Source: Bos javanicus (Eukaryota; Chordata; Mammalia; Artiodactyla; Bovidae). From it: DNA of 64,000 nucleotides. Below are positions 44,870 to 55,378 of the stretch, in pieces. Under the pieces are notes generated by a model, which was not told the DNA's origin, did no database searches, and saw nothing but the letters and a program-made list of their open reading frames with translations. The stretch is taken from assembly GCF_032452875.1 (NCBI RefSeq), contig NC_083869.1, positions 123,758,001-123,822,000 on the forward strand, read 5' to 3'. The position numbers and the translations under genes are program-made. The first letter of the stretch is position 1. Every line of letters starts with the position of its first letter.

Positions 44870-45364
44870 GACCTCATCTCCTACTGTTCCTGCCTCCCTC
44901 ACTCTGCTCCGGCCACACTGGCTTTTCCTCGGTGTGTAGAACGAACCCAGCTAATGTGCACCCTCAGCCTTTTACACGTGGTGCTCCCTCTGCCTGGAGT
45001 TCTCTGCCCCTGATCTCCACATGACTGGATCCTTCTCACTGTTCAGTCCTGAATCCAAATAGCACCTCCTTCAAGAAGCCCTCCCTGATCATCCTATCAT
45101 GCATTTCCATCCTCCCGTCCCACAGCATCTCCTGCATTAGCATATCACCCTCAGTTCTCACGGTCATCACCTTCATCTTGGTCTGAAGTCAATCTACTTG
45201 TATATATGCTTGTCAATTACCTGCCTCCCCTCCAGAACTTGAGCTCCTGCAGGGTGGAGCCCTTATCTGTCTTTTTCATGGCTGTATTCCCAGTGCCCAG
45301 AATAGTGATTGGCACAGAGCTGGGACTCCATAACTGTGTGTTCAGTGAATGGATGAATGAATGA
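44870..45364 (+). mobile_element. L2 LINE 3' UTR
   Basis: Long and well ordered L2 3' end: 'gctccggccacactggcttt', 'acgtggtgctccctctgcct', 'gaagccctccctgatcatcc', 'gagctcctgcagggtggagc', 'attcccagtgcccagaatag' and the terminal (GAAT)n-type 'tggatgaatgaatgatt'. Confidence 0.9.
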
Positions 45365-45378
45365 TTGAAGGGTTTCCA

Positions 45379-45887
45379 TTACCTAGACAGTGTATTAAAA
45401 AGCAGAGACATCACTTTGCTGACAAAAGTCCATATAGTCAAAGCTATGATTTTTCCAGTAGTCATGTACAAATGTGAAAGTTGGACCATAAAGAATGCTG
45501 AGTGCCAAAGAATTGATGCTTTCAAATTGTTGTGCGGGAGAAGACTCTTGAGAGTCTCTTGGACTGCAAGAAGATCCAACCAGTCAATCCTAAAGGAAAT
45601 CAACCCTGAATATTCATTGGAAGGACTGATGCTGAAGTTGAAGCTCCGGTACTTTGGCAACCTGATGGGAAGACTCATTGGAAAAGACCCTGATTCTGGG
45701 AAAGATTGAGGGCAGGAGGGGAAGGGGGCAACAGAAGATGAGATGGTTGGATAACATCACTGACTCAATTGACATGAGTTTGAGCAAACTCTAGGAGATA
45801 GTGAAGGTCAGGCAAGCCTGGTGTGCTGCAGTCCATGGGGTCTCAAAGAGTTGGACACGACTTAATGACTGAACAACAACAAAAAAC
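45379..45887 (+). pseudogene. BovB (RTE) LINE 3' part with target-site duplication
   Basis: Plus-strand BovB. The frame at 45365-45709 retains the BovB C-terminal region (RILRVSWTARRSNQSILKE-like), and the copy ends with 'gacttaatgactgaacaaca'. The repeat TTTCCA at 45373-45378 and 45888-45893 brackets it. It landed just after the L2 terminus. Confidence 0.92.
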
Positions 45888-45893
45888 TTTCCA

Positions 45894-46379
45894 AAAGCCT
45901 AACCTTGCCTGTGGCACTTTCCAATAAACCCTTATTAAATTAACAAATGCATGTAGGAAGTAGAGCAGACCCAAATAACTCTGAATATATTAAGATCCAG
46001 GCAGGAGTTTGTCTCTACTTCATCAACAAGTTTTCCTAAGTCATTTGAAAGGTTGTAAAAGACATGTCTATTCTATTTTTGAAAGTTCTTTGTTTTCCAG
46101 CTATTTCTACTCACAAATTCATCACCTAAATAGAATTTCAGTGATCATATAAGACCATAGCTAATTTAACAGATGAAAACAACTGACACTCAGAAAGAGG
46201 AACAAGTGCTCAGCAAGATCATGGGTGTGTCAGAAGACCCAGGGCAAGAAGCCAGGTCTCTCCATCCCGTCCTTTGCGTGTCTGAAACATTCAGGAGGTG
46301 CTGGCAGTCACAAAAATCGGCACAACATTTCTGGATGCACTCCAAAAATAATAATAAAACAATAATAGTAGTAGTCAAA
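45894..46379. other. AT-rich DNA with a possible MIR fragment
   Basis: A decayed complement MIR may lie at 46160-46275 ('aactgacactcagaaagagg'). 'aataataataaaac' follows near 46347. No gene was recognised. Confidence 0.4.
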
Positions 46380-46565
46380 ATCTCTTGAGTGTTTTCTGTA
46401 TGTTGGACAGTGTAGCCAATGCCTTAATTTTTCACAACAAAACTAGAATGGATGGGTACTGGTATCATCCCCATTTTTCAGATGAGATGGAGGTACAGAG
46501 GGAGGAAGCATCTTGTCTACAGTCACATGGTAGAGCTAAGGTTTGACCTAAGGCAGCCTAGCAAC
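46380..46565 (-). mobile_element. MIR SINE
   Basis: Contains 'cttgagtgttttctgtatgt', 'catccccatttttcagatga' and 'tctacagtcacatggtagag' in complement. The 172-residue frame at 46452-46970 starts inside it. Confidence 0.75.
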
Positions 46566-47479
46566 AAGCCATCAAAAATGTTTGGTTTGACAAATTCACT
46601 CCTGGATACTTCTCTCAAGGAAATGGTCATGGTCCAGGAGCCCCTCTCTGGTGTGCCCACTTTACATGGACTTCAAGTCTGCCCAAGAGGAGAGAGGAGC
46701 TGTGAGCCTCAGTGCCCCTCACTGGGGGACACCTACGTGAGGAGGACCAAGCCAATCCCTCCCACAACACCCCTCCCAAGACAGGGACAGGTTGGGGAGA
46801 CCCTGGCACACTTGCTATCATCTCGCTCACCTGGTCACATTAGTGGAGACGTTAAGATACACCAAACACTGAATTCAATGAGACGTCTCCATCCTGCAGT
46901 TTCAACTGAAAATTATGTCTCTTGCTTTCTTTTTTCCCTTCTCCTAAAATGTCAAGTGGGTCTTTTCTAGAAGTGCTAAATGGAAATAAAAGGGGTTAGG
47001 GGATAATTTTATCCCATTTAAAAGTAACCCGGAGCTAACAGGAGCAAACAGATGCACTTGGCACCCACACTCATTTGCCTTTTGCCTCAAGGCTCCTGCC
47101 CTCCTGCTCCCATTTACCGCCTCCCCAAAGGCACCCTGAGAGTTCCTAACACCAGCAGGATTCAGGCATCCACTGGGGCCTTGGCCTGCCTTCCAGAAGT
47201 TCCATATCTATATTCACCTTGTGTGAAGCAGTTGCCCATGAAAGGCTCTGAATCTTCTGGGAAAGAAATGGGAGGAATCCCCTGGGGAGAACACAGAAGC
47301 CCCTGCAGCCTTGGCCTGGGATGACTTGGCCAACACTCCTCTCCATGAAGCCACAGTGCACAATGAACCCAAGCCAGGAGATCCCATCTGCTGTTTCTTA
47401 GATCCTGTCTACCTACCTGCATGTGCCATCTTTGTGGCCAGACAGTCTGTGAGAGGTGACTCAGCAGAACCAGCCAAGA
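46566..47479. other. Single-copy DNA, no gene seen
   Basis: No recognised repeat or exon. Confidence 0.4.
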
Positions 47480-47730
47480 GGCAAAGATGAGCGTGGGCAG
47501 GAGTCTGGAGGCAGCCTAGGCAGGGGCAATAGTTCAGGCAAAGGCACAGAGAAGTATGGAAGGAAGAAAGAAAGAGCTCAAGGTGGACAGTGATAGATGA
47601 TGGGGGGATAGAAAAGTAGGGGCAAGCAATGAGGCTTCAGGCTTTGCCCAAGGACAGACTTGACATGCCAGGCTAAGGACTTTGAAATCTATTCCAGAGA
47701 CAAAAGACTTTTGTGACCGGCTTCCTCTGA
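47480..47730 (+). mobile_element. Ancient mammalian repeat, family not assigned
   Basis: Contains 'caggcaaaggcacagagaag', 'catgccaggctaaggacttt' and 'gaaatctattccagagac', late landmarks of the recurrent old repeat. Confidence 0.5.
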
Positions 47731-47964
47731 GATGGCTCAATGGTTGAGTTGCGATATTTAGCAAAGAAAAATGTAAGATGGACTTTTCATTACATCTGAG
47801 TATCAGTTAAATGGTGATTTTTTTTTTTTTTTTTGGTATGAGTATGACCCATTCAGTATTTGGGATATACTTATTCCTTTTTATTGTTTCTATTAAATAA
47901 ATAACATTTATTGAAATCCAGGTATTGGAGTTAGCCTTTTCAAAATAATTTTCACAGCCATTCT

Positions 47965-48605
47965 GACTTTCCTGTCCTTCACTATCTCCCAGCATTTGCT
48001 CAGATGCAGGTCCCTAGAGTCAGTGATGCCATCCAACCATTTCATCCTCTGCCCCCTTCTCCTTTTGCCTTCAGTCTTTCCCAGCATCAGGGTCTTTTCC
48101 AACTAGTTGGCTTTTCACATCTGGTAGCCAAATAATTGGAGCTTCAGCTCCAGTCCTTCCAATGAACATTCAGAGTTGATTTCCTTTAGGATTGACTGGT
48201 TTGATCTCCTTGCAGTCCAAGGGACTCTCAAGAGTCTTCTCCTGCACAATTTGAAGGCGTCAATTCTTCAACACTCAACTTTCTTTACATTCAAACTCTC
48301 ATATCCATACACGACTACTGGAAAAACCATAGCTTTGACAACTCAGACCCTTGTTGGCAAAGTGATGTCCTTGCTTTTTAATACACTGTCTAGGCTTTTT
48401 AGAGCTTTCGTTCCAAGGGGGCAAGAGTCTTTTAATATCATGGCTGCAATTATCACCAGCAGTGATTTGGAGCCCAAGAAAATAAAATTTGTCGTTGCTT
48501 CCACTTTTTCCCCATCTATTTGCCATGAAGTGATGGGACCAGATGCCATGATCTTAATTTTCTAAATGCTGAGTTTTAAGCCAGCTTTTTCCTACATGTA
48601 ATGAA
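47965..48605 (-). pseudogene. BovB (RTE) LINE 3' half
   Basis: Complement BovB from 'ctttcctgtccttcactatc' to 'ctgagttttaagccagcttt', matching the region from just after the reverse-transcriptase catalytic block to the 3' UTR. It extends further 5' in BovB terms than the copies at 29.5 and 36.2 kb. Frames of 129, 75 and 68 residues here are remnants with stops. Confidence 0.92.
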
Positions 48606-48626
48606 TGCTTCAATTAATTCTACTTG

Positions 48627-48862
48627 CATGCTTGTGCTCAATTGCTTCAGTCATGTCCAACTCTTTGCAACCCTGGACTGTAACCCACCAGGCTCCTCTG
48701 TCCATGGGATTATCCCAGCAATAATACTGGAGTGGGTAGCCATTTTCTCCTCCAGGGAATCTTTTCCACCCAGGGATTGAACCTATGTCTCCTGAGTCTC
48801 CTGCATTGGCAGGCAGATTCTTTGGAGGCAGAGTCACTGGCAGGCAGAGTCACTGGAGAAGA
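48627..48862 (-). mobile_element. Bov-tA SINE with local tandem duplications
   Basis: Complement Bov-tA: 'tcagtcatgtccaactcttt' to 'ggcaggcagattctttggag'. Its head end carries a tandem pair of GGCAGAGTCACTGG at 48827-48840 and 48843-48856. It directly follows BovB. Confidence 0.88.
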
Positions 48863-49186
48863 CCCTAATTCTACTTGGGATGTAATTATTGTAAAGAAAA
48901 GAAATCGGTTGTTTATCTGGAATTCACGTGTAGCTGGGTGTCCTGTATTCTATCTATCAGACAACCCTGCTTGGGGTGGAGCAGGAGGAGGGGAGGCCAA
49001 GAGAGGGCAGGCTCAGCCCCTCCCCACTGCAGTCTGAGAAGCTTTGCTGCTGTCAGTTTTAGATCTGGAGGAATCCATGTCAATTTCCCTTTGAAAACAA
49101 ATATTTGACTTTTCATAATAATATCATAATGTACATAAAAACGCTGCATAAATTATGTGTAAGAGCCCCTTGGGCAAGTGTCTAGA

Positions 49187-49400
49187 AAAAGGGTCAGCAA
49201 ACCTTTTCTGGAGGGCCAGATTTCAGGCCTGTGAATTGTATAGTCTCTGATGCAGCTCCTCCGCCATGCAGTTGGAACATGAACACAGCCTTAGGCAGTA
49301 CAGGATCTGATGAGTGGGGCCGAGTTCCAATAAAACTTTATTTGCAAAAACAGACCATGGGGCCAGCCGTGGCCCGTAGGCTGTGATTTGCGGATCCCTG
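49187..49400. mobile_element. hAT-Charlie-type non-autonomous DNA transposon
   Basis: About 214 bp beginning near 'gggtcagcaaaccttttctg' and ending 'gtgatttgcggatccctg', whose terminal words are imperfect inverted repeats. The interior phrase 'ttccaataaaactttatttg' is typical of this mammalian MITE group. Flanks 'gtctagaa' (49180-49187) and 'gtctagac' (49401-49408) fit the 8-bp hAT target duplication with one mismatch. No transposase is encoded. Confidence 0.8.
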
Positions 49401-49408
49401 GTCTAGAC

Positions 49409-50534
49409 CACTGGGCACCATCAGAACCAGTTGGAGGAAACTGTACTCTTTCCCCCACAATCCATAAAATCCACCTGGGGACATCAGGATTTCTCTTTCT
49501 GCCACTGAATTGTAGGCATGCTGTGAACCAAGACGTCTTACCCTCTGCTGGTCTCAGGAGGCCCATCTCTAAGATGAGGCCATTGGACCTTCAGAATCTT
49601 CCCTAAATCAGGTTTGACGACCCTACCCTGCCAGATAATTCTTGTCTCCAAAGTGGTAGGTGTCTTTCTCCCTGCTTCCTTCCCCAGAACCCCCACTGAC
49701 TAGGCAGCAGTTTGCAAGAGAAGATACCTGTTTCTTATTCTGTCCACTTCTGCCCTTAGTGATGATGGTTTCTGATTTTCAGGGATTCTGAACCCTCTGG
49801 CAACCCTCCACCTCTGCCACTTCCTTAGCCGATTAGCTGGGTGGAATGCCTCAAACAGGAGCACTTTAATCAGCCTCCCAGAAACTCCCCTCCTGCAAAT
49901 AAATAGGTGCTAACTCACTGCAAGTTACCAAGGGCCCCCATCACAGGGCACTTGCTCATAACCGGAAATATCTTTAACACTCTATTGATGGTTTTCTCCC
50001 CTCTACATCTCTGTGACAGAGTTGAAACAGTGAAAGACATCGATTTTCCATGTTGGACCTGTGAGCCCAAGATCAAAACAGGGAAGAGGTGGGAGAAACA
50101 TGGTACAAGAGGGCAGGTTTTACAATGAAATTATGGTTATTGTTGTCCTGGTAGCATTTCTTCCATGGCAGACAGCTCTCTGAGTAACAGCAGGTTTGTA
50201 TTTCATTAGGACACTTAGTCAAAAGATCAATGATACTCTCGGAACTGCTCTGTCAGTCCACGGGGGTGGATGAGCCTGGTGAGAAGCCTGCAAAGATCCA
50301 GCTAAAATTAGGCAGCTGCTGACAGACACTGGATTCGCAATCATAGCACATCGATTTCCAAAGCGATGCTGAATTCGAGTGAATTTCATCAGCTTCTGTG
50401 TTGTGGAAAGGGGCCTTTCATAATGAAGTGGGTCCCTCTCTGGGGAGATGGGCAATGTTGGGGTCTGGCAGAGCCGAGGGGCTTTTTTAACCCAGAATTT
50501 GATTGTCAGGCTCTGGGGTTCATAAGGAAAAGCA
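49409..50534. other. Single-copy DNA, repeat-free block at 50140-50420
   Basis: No gene was recognised. 50140-50420 is AT-balanced, repeat-free and rich in homeodomain- and E-box-like words such as 'taaaattaggcagctgctga'; it is a candidate conserved non-coding element by appearance only. Confidence 0.35.
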
Positions 50535-50732
50535 AGACTGCGGGTGGCAAGAAAGAGCTCAGCTACTGACCAGCTGAGTGACCTCAACATCAACTTCTCT
50601 GGTCCCCATTTTCCTCATCTGTAAAATGAGTACCTTATCCATTGGTACCATCCAATGGTACTTCATCAAGAAGTTGTTCTGAGAATTCAGTGACTGAATT
50701 GGTGCAAAGTGATTGTCAGGGGGCATGGCACA
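50535..50732 (+). mobile_element. MIR SINE
   Basis: Contains 'gctgagtgacctcaacatca', 'cattttcctcatctgtaaaa' and 'gttctgagaattcagtgact' in plus order. An internal inverted pair CCATTGG/CCAATGG lies at 50639-50658. Confidence 0.8.
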
Positions 50733-50979
50733 GTGGGACAGCTCACGATCCAGAGACCATTACTGACACCTCTTACTAAGTAATCTTCCTCACGCCACAT
50801 ACTGTACCTTGTACTTTCCTTGCCCACCTGGATGCAGAACTTTCAAGCCCTCCTGGGTTCCTGGGCTCTCAATGGCCTGTGGCACTGATTGTCTGCACTC
50901 TAGCATCTCATCCCAGCCTCTCCACTGCATTGCCATGTTTTCTGATTGTTTTAAGGAGCACCAAGTTCAGGGAGAAGAA

Positions 50980-51075
50980 GAATGGTCTTTGAGTCAAACA
51001 AACCTGGATTCCAGTCCCAGCCCAGCCACTTCCAAACACTGTGATCACTCTCAATTCATTTACCTGCTGAATTGC
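50980..51075 (+). mobile_element. MIR SINE fragment
   Basis: Contains 'aacctggattccagtcccag' and 'cagccacttccaaacactgt' in plus order. Confidence 0.6.
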
Positions 51076-51551
51076 AGACTCTTGGGATAATTATGGCTAT
51101 AGGCCACTGGGATAGAATGAGGGGGAAATCTGCATGGCCACCCTGCAGAATCTGTAAGCCCCCTGGAGGGTATGCAGGGTAGGGGTGTGTGAAGGGGGAG
51201 GTGGGAGCAGAGTCACTACCCTTCATGTCTTGTGGTGCCTGGGGTATTCATGCATTCTGCCAAGTATTTTCACACCTCACCTCTTCCACGTCCACGATGG
51301 GACTGAACGTCCTGTCCCGTGTGGCTCAGTGGGACTGTATGACTTGTTCTGGCCAATGAGTTGTGTGAACAGAAGTAATGCATGTCACTCACCTGCTGAG
51401 CATTGCATGGCTGGTGCAAAACCCACCAGAGCTCTCTCCACCTCTGGCTTGGTAGCTACTCTGTCACCTGGGGTCCATGAAGGGCCCTGATGAGCAGATC
51501 CACCCCCACCCAACACACAACAGGCAGGGGGGATTAGCAAGAAATAAATAT

Positions 51552-51930
51552 TTGGGTTTTTATATGTGGAGTCTAAAAAATAAAACAACAAAATGTATAT
51601 AACAAATGTACATAACAAAACAGAAACAGATTCACAAATATGGAGAACAAACTAGTGGTTACCAGTGGGAGAAGGGAGAAGGGAGAGAGAGAGGTATGGG
51701 ATTAAAACTTTTCATAAAAAATAAGTCAGCAACAAAGATGTACTGAACAGTATAGGGAAACACAGCCATTATTTCCCTAAAGTTTGTAATAACTTTAAAG
51801 GGAGTATAATCTATAAAAATATTGAATTACTGTGTTGTATACCTGAAACTAATATAATATTATAAAGGAAATACACTTCAATTAAAAATAAGTTAAATTA
51901 GTAGAGAAACAAATAAAATGTCAGTGACAT
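51552..51930 (+). mobile_element. Artiodactyl L1 3' end with target-site duplication
   Basis: Contains 'ggagaacaaactagtggtta', 'tactgtgttgtatacctgaa' and an A-rich tail, the L1 3' UTR common in artiodactyls. The repeat AAATAAATAT at 51542-51551 and 51931-51940 flanks it, but it is low-complexity, so support is moderate. Confidence 0.8.
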
Positions 51931-51935
51931 AAATA

Positions 51936-51956
51936 AATATATATATATATATATAC
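51936..51956. repeat. (AT)n simple repeat
   Basis: Uninterrupted AT run at the tail side of the L1 insertion. Confidence 0.9.
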
Positions 51957-52030
51957 ACACGCATATATTTAAGCCACTGGGAACTGTTTGTTACTGAGCA
52001 GAGCCTCACCTATGCTGACTGATACAGTGC

Positions 52031-52494
52031 TCACTCAGGCAAGGCCTCAAACCAGGTGTCCTCCATGACTATCTACTGAATTATGCTCACAAGCTCCCTC
52101 TCTGATGCTGCTCCAGTAGGGCCAGGGATGGGGGCAGCAGTGACTGGAGGCATTGGTCTAGCCTTTCAGAGGAGGGGACAGTGATGATTAAGTCCCTGCC
52201 CCACTGTGGAGGCTGTCAGAGTTCTGGGAGAGATAGCTCACAGTGACACAAAGCTTGGCAAGTCAAAGCCAGAGCCCTTTAACACAGGGGCCATAATCCA
52301 GGGCGGAACCATGACCCAGGCTGCAGCTATCTCATGGGCTCAGCCCATCTGCCCTCCAAACAGCTTGAAGCTGACAGAGGGCTTTGGGCTCTTGGTTTCT
52401 GGCTATCAGAACCCAAGACAAGTTTGTTCTCCCTCCTCTGTTTTCCCTTATGGAAGTCAAACTCAGGGAGCTCTGCCTGCTCAGGAGTTCAGAA
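52031..52494. other. Single-copy DNA, no gene seen
   Basis: Frames of 99 and 66 residues without domains; the first crosses into the adjacent MIR. Confidence 0.4.
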
Positions 52495-52600
52495 CAGGGC
52501 TCTAGAGTCAGTTGTTAATGTTGGCACTGCCTAGCTGTGTGACCTTGGACAAGTCCCTTTGCGTCTCTGAGTTACATTGTTCTCGACTGGATAACGAAGA
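52495..52600 (+). mobile_element. MIR SINE fragment
   Basis: Contains 'actgcctagctgtgtgacct' and 'ggacaagtccctttgcgtct' in plus order. Confidence 0.75.
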
Positions 52601-53604
52601 TAACTGGTCTCTTGGGGGTGGGGTGGCTAGGAGGACTAGAGGAAGAATTTGCAGAGGGCTTAGTGTAGGGGGAGCACAGGGCAGCATCGAGTACACAGGA
52701 GTCAGAGATGAATAGATATCATCCTCTAGGCTCAGGGAGTCCAGGACCAAAGTTGTAATAATCCAGCTACTTAAATAGTTGGTTTTTTAATATATATAAA
52801 TGGACTGGTTTGACATGTGTAAAAGCTCAGAGAATAATGAGTAATGCCATAAAAGAGAAGCACCTGGGGACAGAGCATAGCTGTTAAAGCAGAGACCTGG
52901 GACATGGGGATGACATCAACCGTGGTGATGGGAATGCTGTGAGGGTGACGTGAGCGGGTGCGTGCATGGTGTGAGAAGAGGGGCTGGCTCACAGCCTGAG
53001 CACACGGACATCTGTTCTGTAGAACTGCAGGTGTTACATGTAACCTATTTTTACTGATGACCTGAAGGCTGACTACAGAGGCGCAATGAGGAGTGAGGGT
53101 GGGAAGGGACATGTTCCCATGTCTATGGAGGATTTTAAACCAGGAAGGGAGGCATCCAAGGTCACTTGCAGCTATGTCTCTGGTTGTCCCCGGGAGACAC
53201 GCAAATGCATCTACTTCCCTGGGTCTCAGGGGAAAATCTAGAACAAAAGAAAGAGGCTGAAAGGGGCCAGGGTTCAGCTTACCACCAGGAAGAACTTTCT
53301 GAAATCCACAGGTTCTCTGACTGCTGAGCCCAAGCTTCCTGGCTGGGCATGCAAGGCCCCATAGGATTAGGCCTCCTCCCCAGTGTCCTCTCCCAGCCAG
53401 CCCTTTGCCTCCAGCCCTGGGGACCCCTCCCCTCCCCTGCCTTTGCCCCTCCTGTTCACCCGGCTGGAGCCCCTCTGCTTCCATGGCCACAGGGCAACCA
53501 GTGCTCAGGGCTCTCCAGGACCCAGCCCAGAGAGCCCCTTCTCTCCAGGCCCACTTCCCCAGGCACGAGAGGGGCTCAATAAATGCTCTGTGATATTATT
53601 TTTA
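52601..53604. other. Single-copy GC-rich DNA, longest frame of the window
   Basis: A 239-residue minus frame (52771-53490) is the longest in the window. It starts in Gly/Gln-rich sequence without a domain and overlaps opposing plus frames. 'gctcaataaatgctctgtga' near 53575 may be an L2/MIR end. Not called as a gene. Confidence 0.4.
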
Positions 53605-53675
53605 ATCTCTTAGTCCCAGGTTCAAATCTAGGCCCTGCCGCTTCCTGGTTGTGCATTCTCATGTGATTGACTCAA
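53605..53675 (+). mobile_element. MIR SINE 5' fragment
   Basis: Contains 'caggttcaaatctaggccct', the tRNA-related MIR segment in plus orientation. Confidence 0.5.
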
Positions 53676-53909
53676 GCCCCAGGCAGTGTTGCCTCCCAGG
53701 GGCTGCTGCGGGGAGAGTCAAGTCCATGTATGAAGCTCTTGGTCCAGGGCTCGGAGACACCAGGGTCCACTGAAAAGGAGACCTCTCCAAAGCCTCCCAG
53801 GGCCCGAGGGGAATGTGGGGTGCAAGGCATTTATTTGCAAGAGAGACAGTTATTCCAGAAAGGATGTGAGGGAAGGAAAAAGAAATTGCATCCCTCCTAC
53901 CTAACTTCG

Positions 53910-54050
53910 TAAGCATTATTGATTTGAGGCAGTAGTCACCAGTGCTGCAGGTGCATTGATTGGCTGGCTGGGCTAGGCCTTTCAGGGTAACATGAGCTGC
54001 ATTCACAATCAATTCTGTCCCTGCCCTCCCAGAGCATTGATTATGAGATT
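53910..54050. promoter_or_regulatory. Cluster of four ATTGAT(T) motifs
   Basis: ATTGATT occurs at 53918-53924 and 54036-54042, ATTGATTG at 53955-53962, and the inverse AATCAAT at 54007-54013. ATTGAT is the ONECUT/HNF6-type core. The block is free of recognised repeats. Regulatory activity is inference only. Confidence 0.35.
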
Positions 54051-54309
54051 AAAGGTGCCTATAAAGCTTCAGCAGCATCATCAGCCACCAGCTGGTGTGG
54101 GGGAGAGGCAGAGTGTCCAGGAGGGTCAGTGGACCTAAAGAAAAGACCATGCTCAGCTTGGTGTGCCCTGCCCCCTTGCCCAGAGAGATGCACGGTAGAG
54201 GCCAGTGGTACCCACAGAGGAGGGAGCAGCCCTGAAAAAAAGGAACAGAGCTCCCCATCACCTTGGAGCTTCCATTCTGTATGTTTCAGTGACTTTTTCA
54301 CATTTCACC

Positions 54310-54645
54310 AGGGAATGTCCTCCCTCCAGATCTATTCTTTGAGGCCAAGAAATGGATCTCCTTTCCTGGGACCACAGCCTTGTTCCTGGCACATTGTTGC
54401 TGTTGACTGCTAAGTTATGTCCAACTCTTTGTGACCCCAGGGACTGTAGCCCACCAGGGTCCTCTGTCCATGGGATTTCCCAGGCAAGAATACTGGAGTG
54501 GGTTGCCATGCCCTCCTCCAGGGGATCTTCCTGACCCAGGAATCAAACCCTCATCTCCTGCATTGCAGGCAGATTCTTTACTACTGAGCCACCAGGGAAG
54601 CCCCTCCTGGCACATAGTAAGTACATATTCGTTTCATAAATTAAG
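54310..54645 (+). mobile_element. L2 3' end split by Bov-tA
   Basis: Left piece ends 'cttgttcctggcacat' and right piece resumes 'agtaagtacatattcgtttc', the L2 terminal sequence. Bov-tA lies between them. Confidence 0.6.
54395..54604 (-). mobile_element. Bov-tA SINE with target-site duplication
   Basis: Complete complement Bov-tA with the tRNA head at the right ('actgagccaccagggaagcc'). The 11-bp direct repeat TCCTGGCACAT flanks it at 54384-54394 and 54605-54615. Confidence 0.95.
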
Positions 54646-54689
54646 TCTCTGAGCTCCCCTTTGCCTGGAGCTTCACACTCCTGGAACAT

Positions 54690-54795
54690 TCAGACTATAA
54701 ATATCAGGATGGATAAAGGAGAGACTGAGGCCCAGAGAGGGAAAATGACTTTCCCAAAGCTGCACAACAAGCTTTCAGCCCATTCAATGACATGG
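54690..54795 (-). mobile_element. MIR SINE fragment
   Basis: Contains 'gagactgaggcccagagagg' and 'ttcccaaagctgcacaacaa' in complement. Confidence 0.65.
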
Positions 54796-55280
54796 AGCAA
54801 GACCCTATGGTCTTTGCCCCTCCCCCAACTCCCTCTGCCTGCCGTTTGCCCATGGAAAACTTTAGTCAAAGAATAAGTTTAATCAGAGAAATGAGAACAT
54901 ACAAAAACAAAGGAAAACAGTCAAAAGAGACCAAATAATAATCATGTAGTCATGAAGCATCATCGAGGACCTTTAGTTCCTTCTCAAGGGCTATAGATAG
55001 TGTTCTGAGCCATATCCGGTGAGCTGTCTTGTAGATACTGAAACCCCCGGTGGAAGAAGTTAACTACGTGATGACCAGACTGTACCCACACCATAAGCTG
55101 CCACAATTCCAAGAACTGGCCTCAAAGAAATGGGAAAAAATAAACCGACCCTGGAACTGAAGATTAACTGCAGCTAAAACAATCAAGATGACATCAGTCA
55201 GACTACCAGTGACCAGCTGGAGATGACTGTCAAAGATGACTATCTTGTTTCTGCCTGTAGCCCCCACCCCCACCACTGTC

Positions 55281-55287
55281 TATAAAA
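55281..55287 (+). promoter_or_regulatory. LTR TATA box
   Basis: TATAAAA within the LTR, about 90 bp upstream of the AATAAA signal. Activity is unknown. Confidence 0.6.
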
Positions 55288-55372
55288 ACTTTTGCCCACT
55301 GACTGTCCGTGGGGGGAAAAGTCAGCCTATGGACAGATGTCTGCCCTCCCCCTACCCAGTTGCCACATCTGA

Positions 55373-55378
55373 AATAAA
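55373..55378 (+). terminator. LTR polyadenylation signal
   Basis: AATAAA in the context 'ctgaaataaagcaaac', at the expected LTR position and followed within about 40 bases by T-rich sequence. Confidence 0.65.

Larger units (their letters stand above)
47819..48975 (-). mobile_element. Retroposon 3' end with poly-A tail, split by about 1 kb
   Basis: T16 at 47819-47834 followed by 'cattcagtatttgggatata' and, after the interruption, 'ggttgtttatctggaattca' and 'agctgggtgtcctgtattct' (48905-48960) look like one minus-strand element 3' end (L1-type in my judgement). The interval holds BovB and a Bov-tA. Subfamily is unverified. Confidence 0.45.
51200..52030 (+). mobile_element. MaLR-like LTR split by L1
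   Basis: Left piece (51240-51551: 'tctggccaatgagttgtgtg', 'ggattagcaagaaataaata') and right piece (51965-52030: 'taagccactgggaactgttt', 'ctatgctgactgatacag') are consecutive parts of an old plus-strand MaLR-type LTR. The L1 3' end at 51552-51930 interrupts it. Family name not verified. Confidence 0.6.

Noticed and set aside
52771..53490. Longest open frame (239 residues, minus strand)
   Set aside because: Low-complexity Gly/Gln/Arg-rich N-terminal part, no domain, no splice context, and overlapping open frames on the opposite strand typical of GC-rich DNA.
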